A stretch of 64,000 nucleotides of DNA from contig NZ_BCSQ01000011.1 of the NCBI RefSeq assembly GCF_001570945.1, forward strand, positions 1-64,000. Reading direction: 5' to 3'. Source of the stretch: Janibacter anophelis NBRC 107843. Lineage in GTDB: Bacteria; Actinomycetota; Actinomycetes; Actinomycetales; Dermatophilaceae. Positions 7,950-15,813 of the stretch are shown one piece after another. The notes beneath the pieces are model-generated. The model did no database searches. It was not told where the DNA came from and saw nothing but the letters and a program-made list of their open reading frames with translations. The position numbers were made by a program, and so were the translations under genes. Numbering within the stretch: the stretch's first letter is position 1; every line of letters begins with the position of its first letter.

Positions 7950-9025
7950 GCGCCCGCTCGCTCGTACTCGGCGACGGCCAGCTCGACGACCCGGTCCCAC
8001 GTCTGCGCCGGTGGGGTGCTTCGGTTGTGCCGGGCGATCCGCGAGCGCAGGGTCTCGTCGGCGACGAGCCGCACGAGGGCGTCGGCGAGCCCGGCGTCAT
8101 CGGCGGCGAGCAGCCCCGAGACCCCGTCGGTCACGACCTCGCGCACCCCGGAGTCGCCGCGCGCGATGACCGGCAACCCGGCCGTGCGTGCCTCGAGTGC
8201 CGCGATGCCGAAGGCCTCCAGCCGGGTCGGCGACAGGTAGGCATCGGCACTCGCCCACGCCTGCGCGAGCTCGGCTCGGCTCACCCGCCCGGGCAGCCGC
8301 ACGACGCCAGCCAGGCCGAGGGCAGCGATCCGTGCCTCGAGCCATGGGCGCAGCGGCCCCTCGCCGTAGACGTCGATCGCCATCGCACCGGGGCCGAGCC
8401 GCTCGTGCGCCCGGGCCACGACGGACAGGAGCGCACCGACGCGCTTGCGAGGCGCCAACCGGGAGGCCGTCACGACGTGCACGGGTCGACCGGACCCCAC
8501 CGGGCCCGAGGGCCACGCCGCCGGGTCGATGCCGTTGGGGAGCACGGCGACGAGCTCCCCCTTCGCCGCCCGTCGCACCCCCTCGCCGGCGAACCCGGAG
8601 ACCGCCGAGAGCACCGCGCCCCGCTCCACCCACCGCCGCACCGCCGGGCCCATCGGGCGCGCGGCCCGGTCGAGCACGCAGTGCCACGTGAGGGCGGTCG
8701 GCAGCCCAAGGCCGGTCGCGACCTCCGCCATGTCCCAGGCGAAGGGAGAGACCACCCCCAGGTGCACGTGCGCCACGTCGAAGCCGCCGTCGGCCAGCAG
8801 CCGGCGCGCCTCGGGCACCGCCAAGGGGTTGACCGGCAGACCGAGGGCGAGTGGCGTCGACAGCCGGTGGACCCGGACGTCGTCGGCGCCGTCCCCACCA
8901 GCGGTCGCGGTGAGCACCTCGACCTCGTGGCCGGCCCGCACGAGCTGCGCCGCGAGGTCACCGACCTGCGACTCGATCCCGCCGGTGCGCGGCGGGTAGC
9001 AGTCGGAGAGCAGCGCGACCTTCAC
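7946..9025 (-). CDS. Glycosyltransferase family 4
   Basis: The 359-residue protein begins MKVALLSDCYPPRTGGIE, the N-terminal glycine loop of GT4 (GT-B) enzymes. The C-terminal half has ASRLAPRKRV, VYGEGPLRPWLE and the E-x7-E motif in LEAFGIAALEA, which binds the NDP-sugar donor. No signal peptide is present, so it acts at the cytoplasmic face. It is divergent from the PIG-L/flippase pair; together these four genes look like a glycoconjugate or glycolipid set. The acceptor is unknown. Confidence 0.9.
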   Translation of the reverse strand: MKVALLSDCYPPRTGGIESQVGDLAAQLVRAGHEVEVLTATAGGDGADDVRVHRLSTPLALGLPVNPLAVPEARRLLADGGFDVAHVHLGVVSPFAWDMAEVATGLGLPTALTWHCVLDRAARPMGPAVRRWVERGAVLSAVSGFAGEGVRRAAKGELVAVLPNGIDPAAWPSGPVGSGRPVHVVTASRLAPRKRVGALLSVVARAHERLGPGAMAIDVYGEGPLRPWLEARIAALGLAGVVRLPGRVSRAELAQAWASADAYLSPTRLEAFGIAALEARTAGLPVIARGDSGVREVVTDGVSGLLAADDAGLADALVRLVADETLRSRIARHNRSTPPAQTWDRVVELAVAEYERAGA

Positions 9026-9068
9026 GGCTCCAAGGGTGCCACGGGCCGGTGTGGCAGGGTTTCACCCG

Positions 9069-9914
9069 ATGGACTCCGCAGCCCGCACCCTCGTGGTCTT
9101 CCACGCCCATCCCGACGACGAGGCACTGCTCACGGCCGGGACGATGGCCCGTGCCGCCGCGGAGGGCCACCGGGTCGTGCTCGTCGTGGCCACCGACGGC
9201 GCCCTGGGGCTGACCGACGAGACCGAGTTCGGCGCCGCCGGCGACGCCCTCGCCGCCACCCGCAGTCGCGAGCTCGCCGCCAGCGCAAGGGCGCTCGGCG
9301 TCGCGCGCACCGTCGAGCTCGGCCACGCCGACAGCGGCAGCGGGCCCGAGGTGTGGCCCGACCCTCCGGGTGGGCGACGGTTCGTGCGAGTACCGGTCGA
9401 CGAGGCGGCGAGCGCCCTCGCCGACGTGCTCGTCGAGGAGGGCGCCGACGTCCTGACGACCTATGACCCGAGCGGCGGCTACGGCCACCGCGACCACGTG
9501 CGCGTGCACGAGGTCGGCGCCCGAGCCGCCGAGTTGGCCCGCGAGCGCGGGCTGCCCGTGCGCGTGCTGTGGGCCACCGTCCCGCGCGACCTCATCTGCC
9601 GCGCGATCGACCTCGTGGCCAGGGTCTACCGCTTCCCGCCGGAGTTCGACCGCAGCAGCTTCGACCGCGCCTTCTCCGCCAAAGCCGACATCACCCACCG
9701 CATCCCGGTGCGCCGCTACGCGGGTGCCAAGAGGGCCGCGATGCGCGCCCACGCCAGCCAGGCCTCCGACGGCGGGGGCGGCGACCGCACGCTCGGCATG
9801 CTCGTGCGCATCCCCCGCCCGATCTACGACCTCGTCTTCGGCCGCGAGTGGTTCGTCGACCCGGACGCCCCGGCGGGCACCGCCCGCACCGACGTCTTCG
9901 AGGGGCTGTCGTGA
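9069..9914 (+). CDS. PIG-L family zinc-dependent deacetylase
   Basis: The 281-residue product carries the HAHPDDE zinc/catalytic motif at about residues 12-18 and the second site GYGHRDHVRVH near residue 140, both diagnostic for PIG-L/LmbE de-N-acetylases (the family of MshB and Mca). It starts at ATG 9069, which removes an unlikely N-terminal extension. The stop overlaps the next gene (GTGA), a predicted membrane flippase-like protein. Deacetylation of a GlcNAc-containing lipid or thiol is the family reaction; the actual substrate is open. Confidence 0.9.
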   Translation: MDSAARTLVVFHAHPDDEALLTAGTMARAAAEGHRVVLVVATDGALGLTDETEFGAAGDALAATRSRELAASARALGVARTVELGHADSGSGPEVWPDPPGGRRFVRVPVDEAASALADVLVEEGADVLTTYDPSGGYGHRDHVRVHEVGARAAELARERGLPVRVLWATVPRDLICRAIDLVARVYRFPPEFDRSSFDRAFSAKADITHRIPVRRYAGAKRAAMRAHASQASDGGGGDRTLGMLVRIPRPIYDLVFGREWFVDPDAPAGTARTDVFEGLS

Positions 9915-10987
9915 CGGCGGCGCCGACCGAGCCGACCAAGCCGGCCACCCCGACGAGCCGGCGGTCCTCCCCCTTCGTCCGGGGGCTGCAGATCTGCCTC
10001 GGCCTCGGGCTCGCGATCGCCATGCTCGGCTGGGGACTGCCGTACTTCGCCAAGACCTCGTGGGCGGAGGTCTTCGACGTGCTCGGCACCGTGCCGGTGT
10101 GGAAGGCCGCGCTCTTCATGGCCCTCGTCGTCGCCGGGCTGTACTGCTACACCTTCGTGATGACGGGCGCGATGCAGGGCCTGAGCCATCTGCGCGCCCT
10201 CATCCTCAACGTCTGCGGGTCGTCCGTGTCCAACCTGCTGCCCGGCGGCGGCGCCGTGGGGCTCGCGGCGACCTACTCGATCGCCAAGTCCTGGGGCTTC
10301 TCCGCCGCCTCCGTCACGACGATGGCCGTGGTGACCGGCGTGTGGAATGTCCTCGCCCGGGTCGCCCTCCCCATCATCGCCGTGCTCGGGCTCGCCTGGG
10401 GTGCCACGGACTTGCCGACGGCCATGCGCGAGGCCGCCTGGGCCGCGGTCCTGTCGGGCACGGCGATCGTCGTGGTCTTCGCGCTGGCCGTCGGGACCGA
10501 CGCGGGAGCCCGCCAGCTCGGCCGCGGCATCGACCGGCTGGTCCGGCTCGTCCGACGCGGCCACGGCGACACCGTCGAGGCGGGCCTGATCGGGCTGCGG
10601 TCCCGCACCGCCGAGACCGTGCGCACCGGCTGGCTGTCGATGACCCTGGGGATGGTCGGCTTCTTCGGTCTCTACTACGTGCTCTTCCTGCTGTGCGCGC
10701 AGACCACCGGCATCGAGCTGCCCTTCGGCCAGCTCTTCGCGGCCTATGCGATCGGCCGGCTGCTCACCGCCGTCGGCGTCACCCCCGGCGGCCTGGGCGT
10801 CACCGAGACGGGCACGGCCGCGGCGCTCGTCGCCTGGGGTGCCGACCCGGCGTCGGCGATGGCCGGGGTGGTGCTCTTCTCGATCTTCACGCACTTCATG
10901 GAGATCCCGCTGGGCGCGCTCGGCTGGATCGCCTGGAGCCTCATGCCCCGGGCCAGCGCCCGGGAGCGGGCCGCGACGGAGGCCTGA
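9911..10987 (+). CDS. LPG-synthase transmembrane-region / flippase-like membrane protein
   Basis: The 358-residue protein has a short Thr/Pro-rich cytoplasmic start and about eight membrane helices, with the family motifs SSVSNLLPGGGAVGLA and GVTPGGLGVTETG, as in UPF0104/LPG_synthase_TM proteins. These motifs occur in MprF-type lipid flippases and in stand-alone proteins next to glycosyltransferases. The catalytic aminoacyl-transfer domain of MprF is absent. It is translationally coupled to the PIG-L deacetylase. Lipid or glycolipid translocation is the likely role by family. Confidence 0.85.
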   Translation: MTAAPTEPTKPATPTSRRSSPFVRGLQICLGLGLAIAMLGWGLPYFAKTSWAEVFDVLGTVPVWKAALFMALVVAGLYCYTFVMTGAMQGLSHLRALILNVCGSSVSNLLPGGGAVGLAATYSIAKSWGFSAASVTTMAVVTGVWNVLARVALPIIAVLGLAWGATDLPTAMREAAWAAVLSGTAIVVVFALAVGTDAGARQLGRGIDRLVRLVRRGHGDTVEAGLIGLRSRTAETVRTGWLSMTLGMVGFFGLYYVLFLLCAQTTGIELPFGQLFAAYAIGRLLTAVGVTPGGLGVTETGTAAALVAWGADPASAMAGVVLFSIFTHFMEIPLGALGWIAWSLMPRASARERAATEA

Positions 10988-11005
10988 TCGCCCCGCTCAC
11001 CGGGC

Positions 11006-11806
11006 TCAGCCGACGAGTCGCCGCACCTGCCGGCTCTGGGCCTGCCGCGCCACCTCGTCGTCGAGCTGCTCCGGCGCAAAGTCCCGCCCGGTCGCCAGCT
11101 CGGCCGCCCACCCGATGAGGGTGTCGGCGAGTCGCGGGTTGGCCGGGAGGATCGGGCCGTGCAGGTAGGAGCCGATGACGTGGCCGGTGACGGCGCCCTC
11201 GGTGCCGTCGGCGCCGTTGTTGCCCATGCCGTGCCGCACCCGACCGAAGGGGGCCTGGCCCGCCCCGAGCGTCGTCGAGCCCGAGTGGTTTTCGTACCCC
11301 ACGACGTCACCGTGGTCGGTGGTGAGGACGACCGGCCCGATCATCCTCTTCTCGTTGCCCTGGGTGGTCACGTCGAGGATCCCCAGGCCCGGCAGGCGCT
11401 GCCCCTCGACGGTGACGAAGGCATTGCCGAAGAGCTGGTACATGCCGCAGATCATGAGCATCGGGGTCCCGTCGGCGGCCAGCGAGCGCAGCCGCTCGGC
11501 GATCCGCTCGAGGTCCTCCTCGACCTTGGCCTGGCCGGAGTCCTGCCCACCGCCGCCCACGACGAGGTGGGCCTGCTCGGGGAAGGGCTGGCCGGGGTGG
11601 TGCTGGTGGACCACGGGCACGTAGCCGTGCCGGCGAATGCGTGCGGCCAGGCAGCGGGTGTTGCCCAGGTCGCCGTAGATGCTCATCTCGCGCGGGTACA
11701 GGTGCACGAGGTGGATCTCGCCCTTGCCCTCGTGGCCGGGGTCGGCGGGCAGTGCGGACCCGGTCGGCTCACCGAGGATCGGGATGTCGAGGCTGGCGTC
11801 ACTCAT
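11006..11806 (-). CDS. gatD: Lipid II isoglutaminyl synthase, glutaminase subunit GatD
   Basis: The 266-residue CobB/CobQ-type class I amidotransferase has the nucleophile region MLMICGMYQLFGN (Cys near residue 120) and HGPILPANPRLAD with the catalytic His. GatD releases ammonia that MurT uses to amidate D-Glu in the lipid II stem peptide. The ATG at 11806 overlaps the murT stop by one base (TGATG), so the complex is made from one message. A GTG one codon earlier is an alternative start. Confidence 0.92.
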   Translation of the reverse strand: MSDASLDIPILGEPTGSALPADPGHEGKGEIHLVHLYPREMSIYGDLGNTRCLAARIRRHGYVPVVHQHHPGQPFPEQAHLVVGGGGQDSGQAKVEEDLERIAERLRSLAADGTPMLMICGMYQLFGNAFVTVEGQRLPGLGILDVTTQGNEKRMIGPVVLTTDHGDVVGYENHSGSTTLGAGQAPFGRVRHGMGNNGADGTEGAVTGHVIGSYLHGPILPANPRLADTLIGWAAELATGRDFAPEQLDDEVARQAQSRQVRRLVG

Positions 11807-13137
11807 CACTGGGCTCCCTCGGGCGCGTCGACGCCCATCTCCGGCAGGTCGTAGCGCTCACCGAGCATGCGGCGCAGCGCGAGCATCGCCGTGTAGGTGC
11901 AGAAGATCCGCTTGGGCTCGTCGCGGTGGTCGGCGAGGAAGCGGTCGAGGGCGGCCGCGAGGTCGACCTCGGTATCGGCGACGGGCACGTCGTCGTACTG
12001 CAGCCGCAGGGCCATGTCCCAGCCACGCACGCCGCTGGTGATGGCAACTCCCTTGTCGCGCAAGGACTCGAAGCTCACGTCGTAGAGCCACGAGACGTCG
12101 CGACCGTCGGCGTAGTCGTCGTTGATCGCGACCATCGTGGCGACCGGCGTCGAGCCGTAGGTGCCGAGCGCGACGGTGAAGCCGGCGGGGTTCTTGACCA
12201 AGACCAGCTCGAGCGGGGTCCCGTCGGCGTCGACGACCTCACCGCGGCCGAAGGGGGGCGCGACCGTCCGCAGCGCCTGCTCGGCGGCGTCGGTGCGGAA
12301 GCCGTCGCCGAGGAGGGCGCGGGCGGTGGCCGTCGCGGCCGTGGCGTTGATCATCGCGGCGAGGCCGCGCTGGCGCAGGGAGACGGGGCCGACGCGGCCC
12401 CCTTCGCCCTGCTCGCCGAAGAGCACGCTCAGCTCGTGCTCGTCGACCGGCTGCAGGAGTGCGTCGTGCGGGCCGACCGGCGGCGGGGTGTAGGTGTCGT
12501 GGCCGCGGGCGTCGTGCTCCTGCAGCTCGCCGAGCCGGTCGGCGATCGTGGCGTCGAGGCCGAACCACGCGATGTCGAGGCCGCTCACCGTCGTCGCGAT
12601 GCGGTTGACGAAGGGGTCGTCGCGGTTGAGCACGACGCCCTGCGTCGTCATGCCGGCCAGCTGCGTGAGCAGGCCTGCGGTGTGGTCGATCTCGGCGAAG
12701 CGGTCGAGCTGGTCGCGCGCGACGTTGAGCAGCAGGGCGTGGGTCGGTGCGACGGCCCGGGCGAAGTGCAGGGCGTGCGCCTCGTCGAGCTCGAGGACGG
12801 CGATGTCGGCCTGGAGTCGGCCGCGGTGGAGTCGCTCGGCGAGCAGGGCGGAGATGACGCCACGCGTGAAGTTGCTGCCGGTGGGGTTGGTGAAGACGGT
12901 GCGGCCGTGGGCCCGCAGCAGCGCGACGAGCATCTTGGTCGTCGTCGTCTTGCCGTTGGTGCCGGAGACGACGACGATCCCGCCCGGGACGTCGCCGAGG
13001 GCGTGGGCGAGGAATCCGGGGTCGATCTTCTCCGCCACGAGGCCCGGCAGCGCCGAGCCGCCGGAGCCTCCTCCGCGGAGGCGGGCGGCGCGACGGGCGG
13101 TCTTGCCGGCGAAGGCGGCGACTGCGGTCTTGAGCAC
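11806..13137 (-). CDS. murT: Lipid II isoglutaminyl synthase, Mur-ligase subunit MurT
   Basis: The 443-residue Mur ligase has P-loop VVVSGTNGKTTTTKML at about residues 56-71, the ALLLNVARDQLDRFAEID region and a C-terminal DUF1727 domain (VLVKNPAGFTVAL, AINDDYADGRDVSWLYD). It activates the alpha-carboxyl of D-isoglutamate for amidation with GatD. The characterised Firmicute MurT has a four-cysteine zinc ribbon in the middle domain; this protein contains only one cysteine (in IFCTYTAML), so the ribbon is absent or replaced. It is followed by gatD and preceded four bases upstream by plsC. Confidence 0.92.
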   Translation of the reverse strand: MLKTAVAAFAGKTARRAARLRGGGSGGSALPGLVAEKIDPGFLAHALGDVPGGIVVVSGTNGKTTTTKMLVALLRAHGRTVFTNPTGSNFTRGVISALLAERLHRGRLQADIAVLELDEAHALHFARAVAPTHALLLNVARDQLDRFAEIDHTAGLLTQLAGMTTQGVVLNRDDPFVNRIATTVSGLDIAWFGLDATIADRLGELQEHDARGHDTYTPPPVGPHDALLQPVDEHELSVLFGEQGEGGRVGPVSLRQRGLAAMINATAATATARALLGDGFRTDAAEQALRTVAPPFGRGEVVDADGTPLELVLVKNPAGFTVALGTYGSTPVATMVAINDDYADGRDVSWLYDVSFESLRDKGVAITSGVRGWDMALRLQYDDVPVADTEVDLAAALDRFLADHRDEPKRIFCTYTAMLALRRMLGERYDLPEMGVDAPEGAQ

Positions 13138-13141
13138 CGAC

Positions 13142-13852
13142 TCACCCTAACGGCGCGGAGGCTCCCGGCCGTGCAGCGAAGTCGGCGCTGCGCGTCTGAC
13201 CGGAGCGCTCGGCGATGGCGTCCATCACCTCGTCGGTGATCGCGCGCAGCAGCTTGCCCTTGACGTGCTGGGCCTCGAGGGCGGCGACGTCGACCGGCGG
13301 GGCGAAGCGAACCGTCACGCGGTGCGGGCGGATACCCCGCGCGTCGACGGGCTGTGCCCGGTCGGTGCCGATGAGGGCGCAGGGGACGACCGGTGCGCCG
13401 GAGGCCAACGCCAGCCGGCCGACGCCGGTGCGGCCCTTGTGCAGCAGTCCGTCGCGGCTGCGGGTGCCCTCCGGGTAGATGCCGAAGGCCCCGCCGGTCG
13501 CGAGGTGCTCCTCGGCGAGCTCGAGCGAGCGCGCTGCGGCGCGGGCGTCGGAGCGGTCGACGGGGATCATCCCGCCGAACTCGCCGAACCACAGCCGGCC
13601 GAGCCAGCCCGTGACCCCCGTGCCGGTGACGTACTCGGCCTTGCCGAGGAAGCCGACCTTGCGGCCGGCGGCGAGCGGGATGACCAGCGAGTCGATGAAG
13701 CTCAGGTGGTTGCTCGCGATGATCACCGGGCCGGTGGTCGGGACGTGCTCGGCACCCTCGACCCGCAGGCGCACCCACGCCCGCAGCGGTGGCCCCACGA
13801 CGACCCGCCGCAGGAGCCACTCCAGGACGCGCATCGCCGGGTTGCTGCTCAC
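13142..13852 (-). CDS. 1-acyl-sn-glycerol-3-phosphate acyltransferase (PlsC-like)
   Basis: The acyltransferase of about 236 residues has block I NHLSFID (H-x4-D catalytic pair), FLGKAEY, block III YPEGTRSRDG and block IV VVPCALIG. It acylates lysophosphatidic acid in phospholipid synthesis, on the inner membrane face. Start choice is uncertain: GTG 13852 gives SSNPAMRVLEWLL, and GTG 13876 would add eight residues. It lies four bases upstream of murT, so membrane-lipid and peptidoglycan genes are probably co-transcribed. Confidence 0.88.
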   Translation of the reverse strand: MSSNPAMRVLEWLLRRVVVGPPLRAWVRLRVEGAEHVPTTGPVIIASNHLSFIDSLVIPLAAGRKVGFLGKAEYVTGTGVTGWLGRLWFGEFGGMIPVDRSDARAAARSLELAEEHLATGGAFGIYPEGTRSRDGLLHKGRTGVGRLALASGAPVVPCALIGTDRAQPVDARGIRPHRVTVRFAPPVDVAALEAQHVKGKLLRAITDEVMDAIAERSGQTRSADFAARPGASAPLG

Positions 13853-13920
13853 CCGGCCAGCGTAGGCCAGCGTCACTTCGCCGATTGGCGCGCGTCCGGC
13901 CGATGGGCGAGCATGCGCCC

Positions 13921-14424
13921 ATGACGACGCCGCCTCCCCCGCACCCGCCGCAGCAGCCGCACGGCCACCAACCCCAAGGCCAGCCGCCGCACGGTCAGCA
14001 AGTGATGCCGGTGTCCGGTCCGCAGGCGAGCACGATGCAGCCCCCGCCGGGGCACGGAGCGCTGCTGCTCACCCTGCAGGGCAATGCCTTCACCACCGGC
14101 CTGACGCCGACGGTGCACATCGACGGCTACCCGGTGCCGGCCGCCTTCGGGCCGAACTTCTTCCCCCTTCGTCCCGGGAGGCACCACGTCCACGTGCACG
14201 CGCAGTGGATGCGGCAGTACGGCCAGGCCGACCTGGCCCTCGAGGTCCACGCGGGGCAGACGGTGCCGGGCTTCTACGCGGTGCCGTGGCACCAGTTCAC
14301 GACCGGGTCGATCGGCCACGAGCGGCAGTCGCGCAAGGGCGTGGGCGTGCTGATCGCGGTCATCCTCGCGACCGTGGCGATCATCTGCCTCTGCGGCCTC
14401 GGCAGCGTGCTGGCCTCCGCCTGA
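13921..14424 (+). CDS. Tail-anchored protein with Pro/Gln/His-rich N-terminus, paralogue A
   Basis: The 167-residue protein has about 40 residues rich in Pro, Gln and His, then a beta-rich domain (PTVHIDGYPVP, PGRHHVHVHAQ, GQTVPGFYAVP) reminiscent of PEGA-like sandwiches, and one C-terminal membrane helix containing IICLCGLGSVL. The gene at 15392-15799 shares the domain order and the CLCG helix, so they are paralogues. It probably displays a cytoplasmic domain tethered by its C-terminus. Function is unknown. ATG 13921 opens at the low-complexity segment; an ATG at 13903 is an alternative. Confidence 0.75.
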   Translation: MTTPPPPHPPQQPHGHQPQGQPPHGQQVMPVSGPQASTMQPPPGHGALLLTLQGNAFTTGLTPTVHIDGYPVPAAFGPNFFPLRPGRHHVHVHAQWMRQYGQADLALEVHAGQTVPGFYAVPWHQFTTGSIGHERQSRKGVGVLIAVILATVAIICLCGLGSVLASA

Positions 14425-14434
14425 CGAAGGGGGG

Positions 14435-14782
14435 TCAGCTCGCGTGGTCGTCGGGCTGGGCCACGACCAGTGCTCGGCCCAGCACGTCGGGTCCACCTCG
14501 GACGTCGTCACGAAGGCCGGGTCCGCGGCCCACGTCTCCCGCAGCGCGGCCACCGTGGCACCCCGGTAGCGGACCACCGCACCATCGATCTCCCCGGTGA
14601 CGATGCGGCAGGGCATCGCGCCAGTCCTGTGTGAAGCCCTCCAGGTCATCGCCCGACCGGGTGTCTGCCAAGGTCGCCAGTTGCGCCTGCCCACTCGATC
14701 GCACGTCGTCGACGCGCTGCCCGAGCCCCATCATCGTGCGCGCGAACTCGTAGACGCGGACGGGGTCCATCCCCTCTGTCAC
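14435..14782 (-). pseudogene. Frameshifted paralogue of the small gene at 14802
   Basis: From ATG 14782 the frame reads MTEGMDPVRVYEFARTMMGL... up to EGFTQDWRDALP. Similarity to the upstream gene's C-terminal half then continues in another frame (CRIVTGEIDGAVVRYRGAT, LRETWAADPAF; compare ARIVVGDLAAGRVHYRGIT, LRERWDA). It returns to the first frame for the ending LVVAQPDDHAS, which parallels the neighbour's VVAGDDAS. Two compensating shifts, near 14620 and 14480, therefore interrupt the gene. Compensating sequence errors are an alternative. It lies antisense between the two tail-anchored paralogues. No function is known. Confidence 0.5.
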
Positions 14783-14801
14783 GCACTCCCCTTCCGGGGG
14801 A

Positions 14802-15311
14802 TCAGCTCGCGTCGTCGCCGGCCACGACCGGGGTGGTGAGGAGCTCGGGGTGTGCGTTCAGCCCGTTGTCGGCGTCCGTCGACACCCTGCCGGACTGCGC
14901 CTGCCGCCACGCGTCCCAGCGCTCCCTCAAGGTCGCTGGCGTGATGCCGCGGTAGTGGACGCGGCCCGCTGCGAGGTCGCCGACGACGATCCGGGCATCG
15001 GAGAGCACGTGGACCATCGACGTCTCGATGGTGCCGTCGGCTGCCGTCGTCGCCAGGTTGCCGATGTAGGCGGTGTCGTCGAGGAAGCGCAGCTGCTGGG
15101 TGATCTCGATGCTTGCGGCCTCCAGCTGGGTCTCGGTCAGCGTGATGTCGAGGTCCAACGGCTCGACCGACTCTGCTCTCTCGGGGAGTTGGAATCGCTC
15201 GAGGAAGAGGTCACGCTCGGCATCGTCGAGGCGCACCAGGCTCAGTGCGTGGTAGCCCTGCGGCGAGATCCCCTCGCGAAGGTAGAGCGCCCCCCGCACG
15301 TGCCGCAGCAC
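14802..15311 (-). CDS. Small protein of unknown function, tandem paralogue of the next gene
   Basis: The product is about 170 residues if GTG 15311 is used. An upstream GTG at 15401 would overlap the divergent gene start, so it is less likely. It is acidic, with an Asp/Glu/Leu-rich stretch (LDDAERDLFLERFQL, LTETQLEAASIEITQQLRFL) and a C-terminal RIVVGDLAAGRVHYRG module repeated in the damaged gene just downstream (14435-14782). There is no signal peptide or membrane helix. I do not recognise the family. Its position suggests a functional link to the tail-anchored pair around it. Confidence 0.5.
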   Translation of the reverse strand: MLRHVRGALYLREGISPQGYHALSLVRLDDAERDLFLERFQLPERAESVEPLDLDITLTETQLEAASIEITQQLRFLDDTAYIGNLATTAADGTIETSMVHVLSDARIVVGDLAAGRVHYRGITPATLRERWDAWRQAQSGRVSTDADNGLNAHPELLTTPVVAGDDAS

Positions 15312-15391
15312 GTACCAGGTCTCGCCGAGTAGGCTACGAGTCGGATACCCCGGCAACCATGGGGAGCAATCCCCGACTAACGTGGTCGCCC

Positions 15392-15799
15392 ATGCAACCA
15401 CCGCCGGGGCCCCAGGGGTACCTTGCTGTCGTCCTCACCCCGACGACGATCCCGCAACCGGTGCGGTGCTGGATCAACGGTCACGAGGTCTTCAGCCACG
15501 AGATCCGCGGGGCGACCGTCCCAGTCCCCGCGGGTCGGTACGAGATCACCTGCGAGGCACAGGGCAGAGGCGGCTTCGGCAAGGCCTCGATCACTGCAGA
15601 CATCGTCCCCGGCCAGACGGTGACCGTCCACTACGCGGCACCACACTCACACATCTCGCGCGGGGCGATCGGCTTTGCCCCGCAGACGCGTCACTGGGGG
15701 CTCGACCTGCGTCAGATCGCTGTCAGCCTCGGCGGGGCCGTGGCCCTGATCTGCCTGTGCGGTGGCATCGGCGTGCTCTGGGAGCGCCTCGCCAGCTGA
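15392..15799 (+). CDS. Tail-anchored protein, paralogue B
   Basis: The 135-residue protein starts MQPPPGPQGYLAVVLTPTTI. It has the same beta-domain logic as 13921-14424 (QPVRCWINGHEVFSHEI, VPVPAGRYEITCEAQG, GQTVTVHYAAP) and a single C-terminal membrane helix with LICLCGGIGVL. The long low-complexity N-terminus of paralogue A is missing. Function is unknown; the pair brackets two small antisense paralogues. It converges with guaA. Confidence 0.72.
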   Translation: MQPPPGPQGYLAVVLTPTTIPQPVRCWINGHEVFSHEIRGATVPVPAGRYEITCEAQGRGGFGKASITADIVPGQTVTVHYAAPHSHISRGAIGFAPQTRHWGLDLRQIAVSLGGAVALICLCGGIGVLWERLAS

Positions 15800-15813
15800 C
15801 GCAGGGCGCGCCG

